Part shown: positions 1 to 8,146 of the stretch, piece after piece | Position numbering within the stretch: the stretch's first letter is position 1 | How the letters are laid out: every line of letters begins with the position of its first letter | DNA from: Candidatus Methanomethylicota archaeon | GTDB lineage: Archaea; Thermoproteota; Methanomethylicia; Culexarchaeales; Culexarchaeaceae | Length of the DNA: 64,000 nucleotides | Direction: 5' to 3' | Assembly: GCA_020833005.1 (NCBI GenBank) | Contig: JAJHRD010000001.1 | Coordinates: 135,423 to 199,422 of the forward strand | The notes under the pieces: generated by a model | Database searches by the model: none | What the model was told of the DNA's origin: nothing | The model's input: only the letters and a program-made list of their open reading frames with translations | Position numbers and translations under genes: made by a program

Positions 1-326
1 TAAATGAAGTGGAAGATGTTGAAGAGGTTATTATAGTAAGAAGTGGGGAAATTTTAAAGATGCCTTCACCAAAAGTTTCCATCATAAAAATGGGTGATCA
101 AACAATAGTTCAAATAGCTGGAGGGCAGATTATTGTGGAAAGTAAAGAGCAAAAAACTGAACAGCAAGAAGATATTTCTGAAGAAGATGTGCAGCTTGTA
201 GCCATGCAGGCAAAAGTAAGTTTAGATGAAGCAAGAAAAGCGTTAAAACAGACGGGAGGCGACCTAGCCAAAGCAATTTTAACACTAACAACATCAAAAG
301 GAGAAAAAACCAATAATCAATTATAA
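1..326 (+). CDS. nac: Nascent polypeptide-associated complex protein, alpha-type (5' truncated by window edge)
   Basis: Archaeal NAC binds nascent chains at the ribosome exit tunnel as a homodimer. The visible part contains the end of the NAC beta-barrel (the EEVIIVRSGEI to GGQIIVE region) and a C-terminal UBA-like domain from about residue 55 (ISEEDVQLVAMQAKVS followed by ALKQTGGDLAKAI), the domain order of the family. The frame stays open to the left edge, and family members carry about 15-25 more N-terminal residues, so the GTG at position 9 is probably internal and the true start lies outside. Downstream is the convergent V-type ATPase subunit D gene. Identification is firm; the start is unknown. 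Confidence 0.92.
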   Translation, partial: NEVEDVEEVIIVRSGEILKMPSPKVSIIKMGDQTIVQIAGGQIIVESKEQKTEQQEDISEEDVQLVAMQAKVSLDEARKALKQTGGDLAKAILTLTTSKGEKTNNQL

Positions 327-370
327 TAAAAATAAAGTAATAATATAAAATTTAGTACTTCACTTCTCTT

Positions 371-1003
371 CTAAGGATAGGATCTTCGCTCAAGTTTCTT
401 CTTTATGCGTTTCACTCTAAATAGATCCTCTCTTTCTCTCTCTTCTAAATAAAACTTAATGTATGATATTGCATTATTTAACGTGGGTATAATTATTTTT
501 TCTAATACATTCACCCTTCTACGTATACGTTTAATTTCCTCAGACAACTTAATTATAGTTGCACTAACTTCAGCTAATTTGATTATAGCAGGTAATAGTT
601 GAGAAAAGTTTTCTGATACAGTTTCAAGATAAATGGATGTATCTGTTAAACTGTAAGGTCTACGTATATTCTCAATTTTTGTTTCGATTACGGGAACTAG
701 AACACCCATAACGTTTTTAAATTTAACCTCCACATTTACCGTCTCAGGGATGCCTTCAGCTATTCTTTCAATTTTTAAAGCGCCCATTTCAATTTCAGCA
801 TTTGCAAGAGCAAAATAAGCTTCCTTAAATACAGGTAAAAGAGATTCTCTTAATTTTTTATATTTTTGGATGGCAGCAAAAAATTCCATTATTAGAGCAT
901 CTTGCTTTTCTTGAAGTAATTTAAGTCCTTTTTGGGCAAGATTTAATCTACGTCTTAATGCTATTAGTTCCATTCTAGTCGGTTTAAATTCGAGTGAAGA
1001 CAT
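371..1003 (-). CDS. atpD: V-type (A-type) ATP synthase subunit D
   Basis: Central-stalk subunit D of the archaeal A1Ao ATP synthase, the long coiled coil that rotates inside the A3B3 head. The N-terminus (LEFKPTRMELIALRRRLNLA) is the diagnostic subunit D opening, and both ends are heptad-rich helices as expected. Total is about 210 residues, normal for the family. I chose the ATG giving MSSLEF because a GGTG lies about six bases upstream; a GTG 12 bases further up is possible. It stands apart from the rest of the ATPase genes, none of which is in the window. Confidence 0.95.
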   Translation of the reverse strand: MSSLEFKPTRMELIALRRRLNLAQKGLKLLQEKQDALIMEFFAAIQKYKKLRESLLPVFKEAYFALANAEIEMGALKIERIAEGIPETVNVEVKFKNVMGVLVPVIETKIENIRRPYSLTDTSIYLETVSENFSQLLPAIIKLAEVSATIIKLSEEIKRIRRRVNVLEKIIIPTLNNAISYIKFYLEEREREDLFRVKRIKKKLERRSYP

Positions 1004-1049
1004 ATCATACACCAACTTAGATTAAAAAAGTAATTATTTATTTAATGAT

Positions 1050-2075
1050 TTAGAGATAATCTCTTACATCACTTAATATGCAATGAGGAATTGTTATGTC
1101 TTTCATAGTTAAAAGTCCTGGAGGAGCTTTCATAACTTTTGGTATAACGTTTATCAGCATTGAAATAGTTCCCCAATCGCCATGCACACAAGGAGATATT
1201 CGTTCGTGGATTTCAGGTATCCCTTGGATGTCTATGGCATCATAATCTTCGGTTGCTCCAACATAAGCTATGAAATCAAGAGTTATGAATGACTTTCCGT
1301 TCACGATACCCTGAGCTGTTTGTCTTAGCCCAGCCACGTATCCCGGATTAACTTCCACGTAATCTGTTTTTACATATTTATCAGAAATTATGGGTTGAAC
1401 TTCTCCAACATCGATTTTGTCAAGCTTAACTTTTAGAGCAGCTGCTATCAATGATATACTCTGTTCTAACCCTACATGACCAGATATTTCTTTAGTAGAT
1501 ATTTTACGTTTAAATTCATCTACAGTTAATCCTGCTCCTATCTTTCTCTGGAAGGGACCTCTTCTAACAGATGCATTCATATGTCTAGTGACCTTGATGC
1601 TATCAACCTTTATACATGGGGCTGTTAGTATTATGGCTAAAGTGTCCATTAGGAAACCAGGATTTATGCCTGTAGCTAATAGGGTTGACCCGTAGCGTTT
1701 GGCAGTATTATCTAATTCTTCAGCGATTTTTCGGTCAACAATGTATGGATAACTCAATTCTTCACATGAAGAAATTACATTTACACCATACTTAAGTATA
1801 GTTAGTAGCTGGGGGTACACCTCTTTGAGATATGATGATGTCATGTGAATAACTACATGAGGTCTTGAATTCTTCAGTACACTGTCAATATCATTAGAAA
1901 CATTTACACCAAGTTTCTTGCCTAAGCCAAGTACTTCCCCAAGATCTCGTCCAACTTTTTTGGGATCAATGTCAACAGCCCCAACTATTTCAAATCCCTG
2001 TTTATTTAATAGCTCTTTTGTAAGCATCTGCCCTATTGCCCCAATACCCACAACGACTACTTTAACTTTCTCCAT
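1050..2075 (-). CDS. NAD(P)-dependent dehydrogenase of the 2,4-diaminopentanoate dehydrogenase / dihydrodipicolinate reductase-like family
   Basis: Oxidoreductase with an N-terminal Rossmann fold: GIGAIG at residues 10-15 fits GxGxxG, and an acidic VDIDPKK follows the second strand. The middle contains NPGFLMDTL, and the C-terminal half resembles the catalytic domain of 2,4-diaminopentanoate dehydrogenase, which makes 2-amino-4-oxopentanoate in clostridial ornithine fermentation. Homologues are common in archaea that lack that pathway, so the substrate here is unknown; an amino or imino acid is the likely class. It is not DapB, since the lysine-pathway neighbours and the DapB catalytic signature are not seen. 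No operon partner; a tRNA gene lies just upstream. Confidence 0.75.
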   Translation of the reverse strand: MEKVKVVVVGIGAIGQMLTKELLNKQGFEIVGAVDIDPKKVGRDLGEVLGLGKKLGVNVSNDIDSVLKNSRPHVVIHMTSSYLKEVYPQLLTILKYGVNVISSCEELSYPYIVDRKIAEELDNTAKRYGSTLLATGINPGFLMDTLAIILTAPCIKVDSIKVTRHMNASVRRGPFQRKIGAGLTVDEFKRKISTKEISGHVGLEQSISLIAAALKVKLDKIDVGEVQPIISDKYVKTDYVEVNPGYVAGLRQTAQGIVNGKSFITLDFIAYVGATEDYDAIDIQGIPEIHERISPCVHGDWGTISMLINVIPKVMKAPPGLLTMKDITIPHCILSDVRDYL

Positions 2076-2157
2076 AAACCACCACCATTTTATTCAAATA
2101 TAAATTAACTCGTAGCACATAAATACGTTTCCAATGTCGTGTAAAAGTAATAATATT

Positions 2158-2235
2158 TGGCGGGCCCGGCGGGATTTGAACCCGCGACCAATGGGTTAAG
2201 AGCCCACTGCTCTGTCCTGGCTGAGCTACGGGCCC
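2158..2235 (-). tRNA. tRNA-Lys (CTT)
   Basis: Full cloverleaf on the minus strand: acceptor GGGCCCG/CGGGCCC, anticodon stem GTGGG/CCCAT around loop CTCTTAA (anticodon CUU), T-arm GCGGG TTCAAAT CCCGC, discriminator G and an encoded CCA. No intron. G+C-rich stems suggest a thermophile. Confidence 0.96.
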
Positions 2236-2360
2236 CCTTACTAAAAATAGATTTAATGATGTTATAAATTAATGTTTCGCATCTTTAAGTACCGCAGAAA
2301 AGATTTACATATGGCTCCAATATTAAAAGAATTAAAGGTTAAAACATTAGATGATGGGGT

Positions 2361-3173
2361 ATGCTTGTTTTTGTAGGCTTAGGGCTAAATGGATTAGAAG
2401 ATATCACATTATCCGGTATAAAGTGGATGAGATGCGCAGAAAAAGTGTATTTAGATACATATACTAGCGTAATTCCAAACTTTTCTATTGAAATTTTAGA
2501 AAAGAATATCATTGGAAGAAAGGTTATCAAGGTTAGTAGAAGGGATATAGAAGAAAATTATGAGGAAATACTAAATGAAGCGAAAAACAAAATTGTTGTA
2601 CTATTAGTCCCTGGAGATCCTTTTGTTGCAACAACACACATGCAACTAAGATTGACGGCGATTGATAGAGGTATAGAAACAAGGGTTGTGCATGCAGCAT
2701 CAATTCAGTCGGCAATATGTGGTGAAACAGGTCTTTTTAGTTATAAATTCGGAAGATGCGTGACAGTAACGTTTCCATATGGAGAGAGTATCTGCGAAAC
2801 CCCCTATGATGTTATAAAAGAGAATATGAAACAGGGATTACATACACTGTTGTTACTAGATATGGATGCGGAAAATATGAGATTTATGAGGATTGCAGAA
2901 GCTATCGATATATTGAAGAAAATTGAAGAAAAACGAAAAGAGAACGTTATCAAAAGAGATACTTTATGTGTGGGTTGCGCAAGGATAGGTTCAGACACTC
3001 AAATTGTGAAAGCTGATTATATAAATGAACTTTCGAAAGTGGATTTTGGAGCTCCACCATATTCTCTTATAATAGTTGGTAGATTACATTTTATAGAAGC
3101 AGAAGCATTAGTAAAATTGGCTAATGCACCTTTAAGTGTTATGGAGGAAGTAAAATGCCAAGTAAAGAAATAG
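2361..3173 (+). CDS. dphB: Diphthine synthase
   Basis: SAM-dependent methyltransferase that methylates the modified histidine of elongation factor 2 to give diphthine, second step of diphthamide synthesis. The 270-residue protein begins with MLVFVGLGL (SAM-binding start of the tetrapyrrole methylase-like fold), has LVPGDPFVATTH near residue 85 and the VHAASIQSA and GLFSYKFG segments typical of Dph5/DphB. Length is normal. Its 3' end overlaps the next gene by 19 bases, so the two are probably translated together. ATG start at 2361 fits the family N-terminus. Confidence 0.96.
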   Translation: MLVFVGLGLNGLEDITLSGIKWMRCAEKVYLDTYTSVIPNFSIEILEKNIIGRKVIKVSRRDIEENYEEILNEAKNKIVVLLVPGDPFVATTHMQLRLTAIDRGIETRVVHAASIQSAICGETGLFSYKFGRCVTVTFPYGESICETPYDVIKENMKQGLHTLLLLDMDAENMRFMRIAEAIDILKKIEEKRKENVIKRDTLCVGCARIGSDTQIVKADYINELSKVDFGAPPYSLIIVGRLHFIEAEALVKLANAPLSVMEEVKCQVKK

Positions 3174-3895
3174 AGAGGGTAAAGAAATACATTGAAAATG
3201 TCAACATAGTACTAAATAAACTTGGGCAAGAAAGACATGAAGATGAGGGAGTAAAGAAAGTAATAGAGTTATGTAAAAGCTATTGTTCTGATGCAAAATT
3301 CTATTTTGAAAAAGGAGAGTACATTACAAGCTTAGCGTGCATTGCATATGCTGAGGGATTATTAGATTGCCTAAAATTCTTAAATATGGTAGAATTCGAA
3401 TGGGAAAATGAAGACATAAAGAAACGCCAAAATAGAGTATTGGTGGCAGGAACTTTTGATATAATTCACCCAGGGCATATATGGTTAATGAAAAAGGCTA
3501 AAGAGTATGGGCAAGTAATAGTAATTGTAGCCACAGATAATAATGTAAATAGGTTTAAGGGGAGAAAACCAATAATACCCAGTTCTCAACGATTGGAGGT
3601 TGTTAGAAGTATTAAATATGTTGATGAAGCGGTTTTGGGAAGTGATGATGAGGATATATTAAGAAAGGTAGAAGAGATAAAACCGAACATCATAATTTTA
3701 GGCCCAGATCAAAAATTCATATCAGAAGAAGATTTGAAGAATAAGTTAAAAGAGAGGGGATTACATGATGTTAAGGTTATTAGGATAAACGAAGAATATA
3801 AAGAAAGCCCATTCTACAAAACATCTCAAATCATAAATGAAATATTGAGGAGACAAGAAGAATTTGAAAAGTATAAAAATGCACAAAACAAATAA
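3155..3895 (+). CDS. DUF357 - cytidylyltransferase fusion protein
   Basis: Two domains. Residues 1-85 form an all-helical DUF357 module (unknown function, found in archaea). Residues about 92-240 form a nucleotidyltransferase of the HxGH class: GTFDIIHPGHIWL with HPGH at 105-108, then TDNNVNRFKGRKP and SPFYKTSQI, most like archaeal FAD synthase (RibL). It could transfer CMP or AMP to a phosphorylated small molecule; FMN is the best guess but is not proven. Overlap with dphB by 19 bases suggests translational coupling. The ATG at 3155 has GGAGG about seven bases upstream inside dphB. Confidence 0.85.
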   Translation: MPSKEIERVKKYIENVNIVLNKLGQERHEDEGVKKVIELCKSYCSDAKFYFEKGEYITSLACIAYAEGLLDCLKFLNMVEFEWENEDIKKRQNRVLVAGTFDIIHPGHIWLMKKAKEYGQVIVIVATDNNVNRFKGRKPIIPSSQRLEVVRSIKYVDEAVLGSDDEDILRKVEEIKPNIIILGPDQKFISEEDLKNKLKERGLHDVKVIRINEEYKESPFYKTSQIINEILRRQEEFEKYKNAQNK

Positions 3896-3930
3896 CCAAA
3901 TTCTTTAAGGTATCCCCTTAAATTTATTAG

Positions 3931-4911
3931 ATGAAATTTGCCGAGATAATATTGATGGAAGCTGTAGAGAAGCTGAAAAGGGAATACCTAAAACAAGGAT
4001 ACAAGTTTATAGGAGATTACAGCTTATTAAAGCCATGCTACTGGTTAAAAGCATCTTTAACATCCAAAGGGAAAAATGTCTGTTATAAACAAAAATTTTA
4101 TGGAATTCCATCACATAGGTGTTTACAATTATCACCAACAATAACATGTACACATGAATGCATATATTGCTGGAGAGTACAAGCATCAGACATTGGGATA
4201 GAGTGGAATGAACTAAACTTACCAAAATGGGATGATCCTGAAAAAATAGTGCTTAATGGACTAAAAATGCAAAGAGAGGTATTATCCGGATTTAAAGGAA
4301 ATAGAAATGTAGACAGAAATATGCTGGAAGAAGCTTTTAGACCCATACATGCAGCAATAAGTCTAGTTGGGGAACCTACACTATATCCGTACATAGACGA
4401 TCTGATATACGAATTTTTCAGGCATAACTTCAAAACGGTTTTCCTTGTAAGCAATGGAACTCGACCAGACGTATTAGAGAAATTAAATAATGAACCAAGC
4501 CAGCTTTACATAAGTTTGTCTGCACCAGACTACGAAACATATAGGAAGGTTTGCAGACCTAAGATACCAAATGGATGGGAAAATATTATGCGTAGCATGG
4601 AACTCATTAAAAGTTTTTCGTGTCCAACCGTAATTAGATTAACATTAGTAAGGGAATTAAATTTAAAGAAGGTAGAAGAGTATGCAAAAATAGTAGATAA
4701 AGCAAACCCAACATATGTAGAGCCAAAAGCTGCTATGAGCCTTGGAGGATTTCAATATAGGTTATCATCAACACATATGCCGAGCTTTGAAGAAATACTT
4801 GAATTCGGTAAGAAAATGAGTGAATTAACTTCCCTAAAGATCATCGATGCTTCAGAGCCCTCAAGGATAGTACTTCTAAGCAGATTAGACAAGCCCATTA
4901 AGTTAATCTAG
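3931..4911 (+). CDS. taw1: tRNA 4-demethylwyosine synthase (Taw1/TYW1), radical SAM
   Basis: Builds the tricyclic imidazopurine of wyosine at position 37 of tRNA-Phe from N1-methylguanosine and pyruvate. The radical-SAM cluster motif CTHECIYC supplies Cys73, Cys77 and Cys80; Cys36, Cys51 and Cys64 sit where the second 4Fe-4S cluster ligands of archaeal Taw1 occur. VGEPTLYP and ISLSAPDYETY are typical barrel strands. 326 residues is normal for archaeal Taw1, which lacks the flavodoxin domain of yeast TYW1. An AT-rich promoter-like stretch lies 15-30 bases before the ATG with no ribosome binding site, so the message may be leaderless. Confidence 0.97.
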   Translation: MKFAEIILMEAVEKLKREYLKQGYKFIGDYSLLKPCYWLKASLTSKGKNVCYKQKFYGIPSHRCLQLSPTITCTHECIYCWRVQASDIGIEWNELNLPKWDDPEKIVLNGLKMQREVLSGFKGNRNVDRNMLEEAFRPIHAAISLVGEPTLYPYIDDLIYEFFRHNFKTVFLVSNGTRPDVLEKLNNEPSQLYISLSAPDYETYRKVCRPKIPNGWENIMRSMELIKSFSCPTVIRLTLVRELNLKKVEEYAKIVDKANPTYVEPKAAMSLGGFQYRLSSTHMPSFEEILEFGKKMSELTSLKIIDASEPSRIVLLSRLDKPIKLI

Positions 4912-4920
4912 AAATCAATA

Positions 4921-5517
4921 CTATACTTCGATAGGTAGGAATTTCTCTATAGCACCCTCTCGTTTCACTATCAATATATCGATACCATCACCAGAAATTA
5001 TATCTCTTTTAATGGCTGCACTTACCGCTTTAATTGCTATCTTCTCCCCAACATCTACGGTAATTTCTGGGGAATATTCAGATTCCAATATACTCATAGC
5101 GAGGGGGGCACCAGAACCTAATGCTGCATATTTATCCTCAATTAATGACCCCAATGGATCTAAAACATATAAGTGGGGGCCTGTAACATCCACCCCTGCA
5201 ACTATAATTTCAGTTAAGTATGGATACAGACGATTACTATATAGGATTGTAGATAACAACTTTGCCAAATTCCTAACTTTCATAGGACTTTTATAGGTGA
5301 GTTCATATAAATTTGCTTCAGCGGTTAAAGATTTTGCGAGTAATTGCATATCTGCAATTAATCCTGCACAAGCTATTGCCAAGTTATTTGTAATTTTAAA
5401 TACTTTTTTCCCCATTTTACTTAAAATGGTATATCCATAGGCTACTCTTTTCTCAGAAGCAAGTACAACACCGTCCTTACATACTAAGCCAACAGTAGTT
5501 GCACCTAAAGCCTCCAT
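4921..5517 (-). CDS. psmB: Proteasome beta subunit, lacks catalytic Thr1
   Basis: 20S proteasome beta-type subunit. Starting at the ATG with GGGTG eight bases upstream, it reads MEALGATTVGLV: aligned on the conserved TTVG block, Ala occupies the place of the nucleophile Thr1, Glu replaces Asp17 (ASEKR), while Lys33 is kept (GKKVFK). There is almost no propeptide. This matches the non-catalytic beta subunit of Sulfolobales, which pairs with an active beta. C-terminal SGDGIDILIV is also family-typical. The second beta gene, with an intact active site, is at 34.1 kb. Sequence identity of the fold is clear; inactivity is inferred from the residues. Confidence 0.93.
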   Translation of the reverse strand: MEALGATTVGLVCKDGVVLASEKRVAYGYTILSKMGKKVFKITNNLAIACAGLIADMQLLAKSLTAEANLYELTYKSPMKVRNLAKLLSTILYSNRLYPYLTEIIVAGVDVTGPHLYVLDPLGSLIEDKYAALGSGAPLAMSILESEYSPEITVDVGEKIAIKAVSAAIKRDIISGDGIDILIVKREGAIEKFLPIEV

Positions 5518-5622
5518 TATATACACCCTTTCTATGTTAAATGATTTCGTTAAATACTAGTAGACTTCAAAGTATATTAATTTATCCAAGATAATACAAA
5601 CATAATATCAGGTATTGAGTAA

Positions 5623-7161
5623 ATGACAAGAGAACTTATGAGCGACTTAAGGATAAAAGCGTTAATAGCGAAAATATCTATGCAAGGAGTACAAATTAGT
5701 CCTGAATTTTTAAATGTGTTATTGAAAAATAAAGATGAAGCATCGAAAATATTGGAAGAGATTTTAAAGAAGCTGTCAACAATGGAAAATAAACCCCTAA
5801 TTATTACACCAGAATTCATCTCTGATTCATCAAAACAGTATGAGGAAGAAATTGACGTAAAAGACCTAGCTGAAGAAATAGAGGTGATCTTTGAACCCAC
5901 GGAATATATCTTACAAACTCCTCTTTCAAAGGATTTTAGGAATTATTTTATGAGCAGATACATGAAACTTAGAAAAATTATGATTTCAGAAAGATATGAT
6001 GCCAGGGGAGCAATAGATATACGAGATCTATCAAATAAGAAGATAATAGGAGCTACAGAAAATAAGGTTAAAATAATCTGTATAGTGAGCGATAAGAAGG
6101 TCAGTAAGAGTATGATAACATTCGATGCTGAAGATTTAACTGGGGAAGTAACAGTACTGGTTACTATGAAAAATTCAGACTTACTGCAAAAAGCGCAGAA
6201 CATTATTCCAAATGAAGTTATATGCGTGGAAGGTATACCAATTGGTGAAGGAAAAATTCTTGCAACAGATATATTGCAACCAGAAATCCCAAGGCAAATA
6301 AACAATGTTTGTGAAAAGAGAGGTGGCCCTGACATTTATGCTGTTTTAATCTCTGATCTGCATATTGGAAGTAGATTTTTCATGAGACATGCATTTAATA
6401 AATTTCTGTTATGGTTAAACGGTGTCTTCGGAGATGCGAAATTAAAAGGCTTTGCAAAGCGTACTAAATATGTAGTGATTGCAGGAGATATAGTAGATGG
6501 AATAGGGATCTATCCAGGACAAGAAAAAGAGTTAGCTATAAAAGATTTGAAAAGACAATACGAGGTTGCAGCTTACTACTTATCACAGATTCCACAACAC
6601 GTAAAGATAATAATAGTACCTGGAAATCATGATGCAACGAGACAAGCATTACCATCGCCAACACTATACAAAGAATACGCAGCTCCTCTTTACAAACTAA
6701 GTAACGTGATAATTCTGGGCGACCCCGCATACATAAAATTGCATAAATCATTGTTTCTAATAACGCATGGGAAAAGTTTGGATGACATTATGGTTAACAT
6801 CGCCAACTTAAAATACGAGACACCAGCAAAAGCCATGATAGAATTACTAAAGAGGAGACACATAGCCCCCGTATATGGTGGAAGAACACTAATAGCACCG
6901 GAAGAAGAGGATTTGATGGTTATAGAGAAAATTCCTAACGTATTTCATGCAGGACATATCCACACCTTTGAATGCACAAATTACAAAGGAGTTACTGTTG
7001 TAAACTCTGGAACTTGGCAAGAACAAACAGAATATATGAAGAATATGGGAATTTATCCTAATAAAGCAAAAGCCGCCCTAATAAACTTAAATAATAATTC
7101 TGTTCAGGCTATAATTGACTTTGAGGAGGAATTGGAAAGTGAGGGAGACCAAGATATCTGA
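5623..7161 (+). CDS. polB: DNA polymerase D small subunit (DP1)
   Basis: Exonuclease subunit of the archaeal replicative polymerase PolD. An N-terminal helical region (1-120) is followed by an OB fold (about 130-225) and a calcineurin-like phosphodiesterase domain with intact metal motifs: SDLHIGS near 243, GDIVDG near 287, GNHD near 333, THGKS near 380 and GHIHTFE near 443. These are the Mre11-like 3'-5' exonuclease residues, so proofreading should be functional. The large subunit is at 55-58 kb, unlinked. It overlaps the thiL gene downstream by 23 bases. Confidence 0.97.
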   Translation: MTRELMSDLRIKALIAKISMQGVQISPEFLNVLLKNKDEASKILEEILKKLSTMENKPLIITPEFISDSSKQYEEEIDVKDLAEEIEVIFEPTEYILQTPLSKDFRNYFMSRYMKLRKIMISERYDARGAIDIRDLSNKKIIGATENKVKIICIVSDKKVSKSMITFDAEDLTGEVTVLVTMKNSDLLQKAQNIIPNEVICVEGIPIGEGKILATDILQPEIPRQINNVCEKRGGPDIYAVLISDLHIGSRFFMRHAFNKFLLWLNGVFGDAKLKGFAKRTKYVVIAGDIVDGIGIYPGQEKELAIKDLKRQYEVAAYYLSQIPQHVKIIIVPGNHDATRQALPSPTLYKEYAAPLYKLSNVIILGDPAYIKLHKSLFLITHGKSLDDIMVNIANLKYETPAKAMIELLKRRHIAPVYGGRTLIAPEEEDLMVIEKIPNVFHAGHIHTFECTNYKGVTVVNSGTWQEQTEYMKNMGIYPNKAKAALINLNNNSVQAIIDFEEELESEGDQDI

Positions 7162-8134
7162 TATAGGTGAAGAAAAGGTTATTGAAATCATATTTAGCAT
7201 TATAGATAAAGAAACGAAAAAGATAACGCTACCATATGGAGATGATGCCGTTGCAATAAAACTTCCAGGGGGAAAAAACCTTGTTATAAATGTAGATATG
7301 CTGGTGGGGAAAACGGACATACCGCCTGGTATGAGTAATGTACAGATTGGGAAAAAAGTAGTTACAATGTGTGTAAGCGATTTAGCTGCAAAGGGTGCAA
7401 AACCTATAGGGTTTTTAACGTCAATAGGATTGAAGAGAGATATGAATGTAAAGGATTTAAGAGAAATTTATGAAGGGATAGACATTGCTGCAAGAAAGTA
7501 TGGTATGAAAGTTCTGGGTGGAGATACGAATGAGGCAGATGATATAATAATCGATGGAATAGCTCTTGGAATAGCTAAGAAGGTCGTACCAAGAGGTGGA
7601 GCTAAAATTGGAGACATTATTGCAACAACTGGACTTTTCGGCAACACTGCTGCTGGATTAAAAATTTTACTGGAATCATTATCGGTGGAGGAGAAATTGA
7701 GAAGGAGGATATTAAGGGATGTTTATGAGCCACGAGCATATATCAAGGAGGGATATATTCTGGCAAAAAGAGGTTTGGTTAACGCATCAATAGATAGCAG
7801 TGACGGTTTAGCTATTTCACTCCATGAAATTGCTAAAATGAGTAATGTTGGGATCGAAATAGATAATTTACCAATAACTGAAGAAGCAAGAATATTCGCT
7901 GAAAAAAACAGGATAGATCCATTTGACCTCGTTTTTTATGGTGGAGAAGAATATGCATTGATATTAACCATAAGCAAAGAGAATTGGGAAGAAGCCTTAA
8001 ATGAAGTGAGAAAGGTTGGTGGAACATTAATTAAAATAGGTAAAGTGACTAATGAAAGCGGAAAGATAATATATAAACATGAAGAAGAAGAAAGAATAAT
8101 TGAGAAAAAGGGATGGCAACATTTTATAACTTAA
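7139..8134 (+). CDS. thiL: Thiamine-monophosphate kinase
   Basis: ATP-dependent phosphorylation of thiamine monophosphate to thiamine pyrophosphate. The PurM-like ATP-binding fold is clear: YGDDAVAI, NVDMLV, then SDLAAKGAKP, GGDTNEAD and the C-terminal DSSDGLA and FYGGEEYAL segments, all ThiL signatures. The frame is open upstream, but GAGGAGG at 7123-7129 followed nine bases later by GTG (VRETKISDIGEEK) fixes the start at 7139, inside the end of polB, so the two are translationally coupled. About 331 residues, normal length. Confidence 0.95.
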   Translation: MRETKISDIGEEKVIEIIFSIIDKETKKITLPYGDDAVAIKLPGGKNLVINVDMLVGKTDIPPGMSNVQIGKKVVTMCVSDLAAKGAKPIGFLTSIGLKRDMNVKDLREIYEGIDIAARKYGMKVLGGDTNEADDIIIDGIALGIAKKVVPRGGAKIGDIIATTGLFGNTAAGLKILLESLSVEEKLRRRILRDVYEPRAYIKEGYILAKRGLVNASIDSSDGLAISLHEIAKMSNVGIEIDNLPITEEARIFAEKNRIDPFDLVFYGGEEYALILTISKENWEEALNEVRKVGGTLIKIGKVTNESGKIIYKHEEEERIIEKKGWQHFIT

Positions 8135-8146
8135 GGGTTATGTGAA

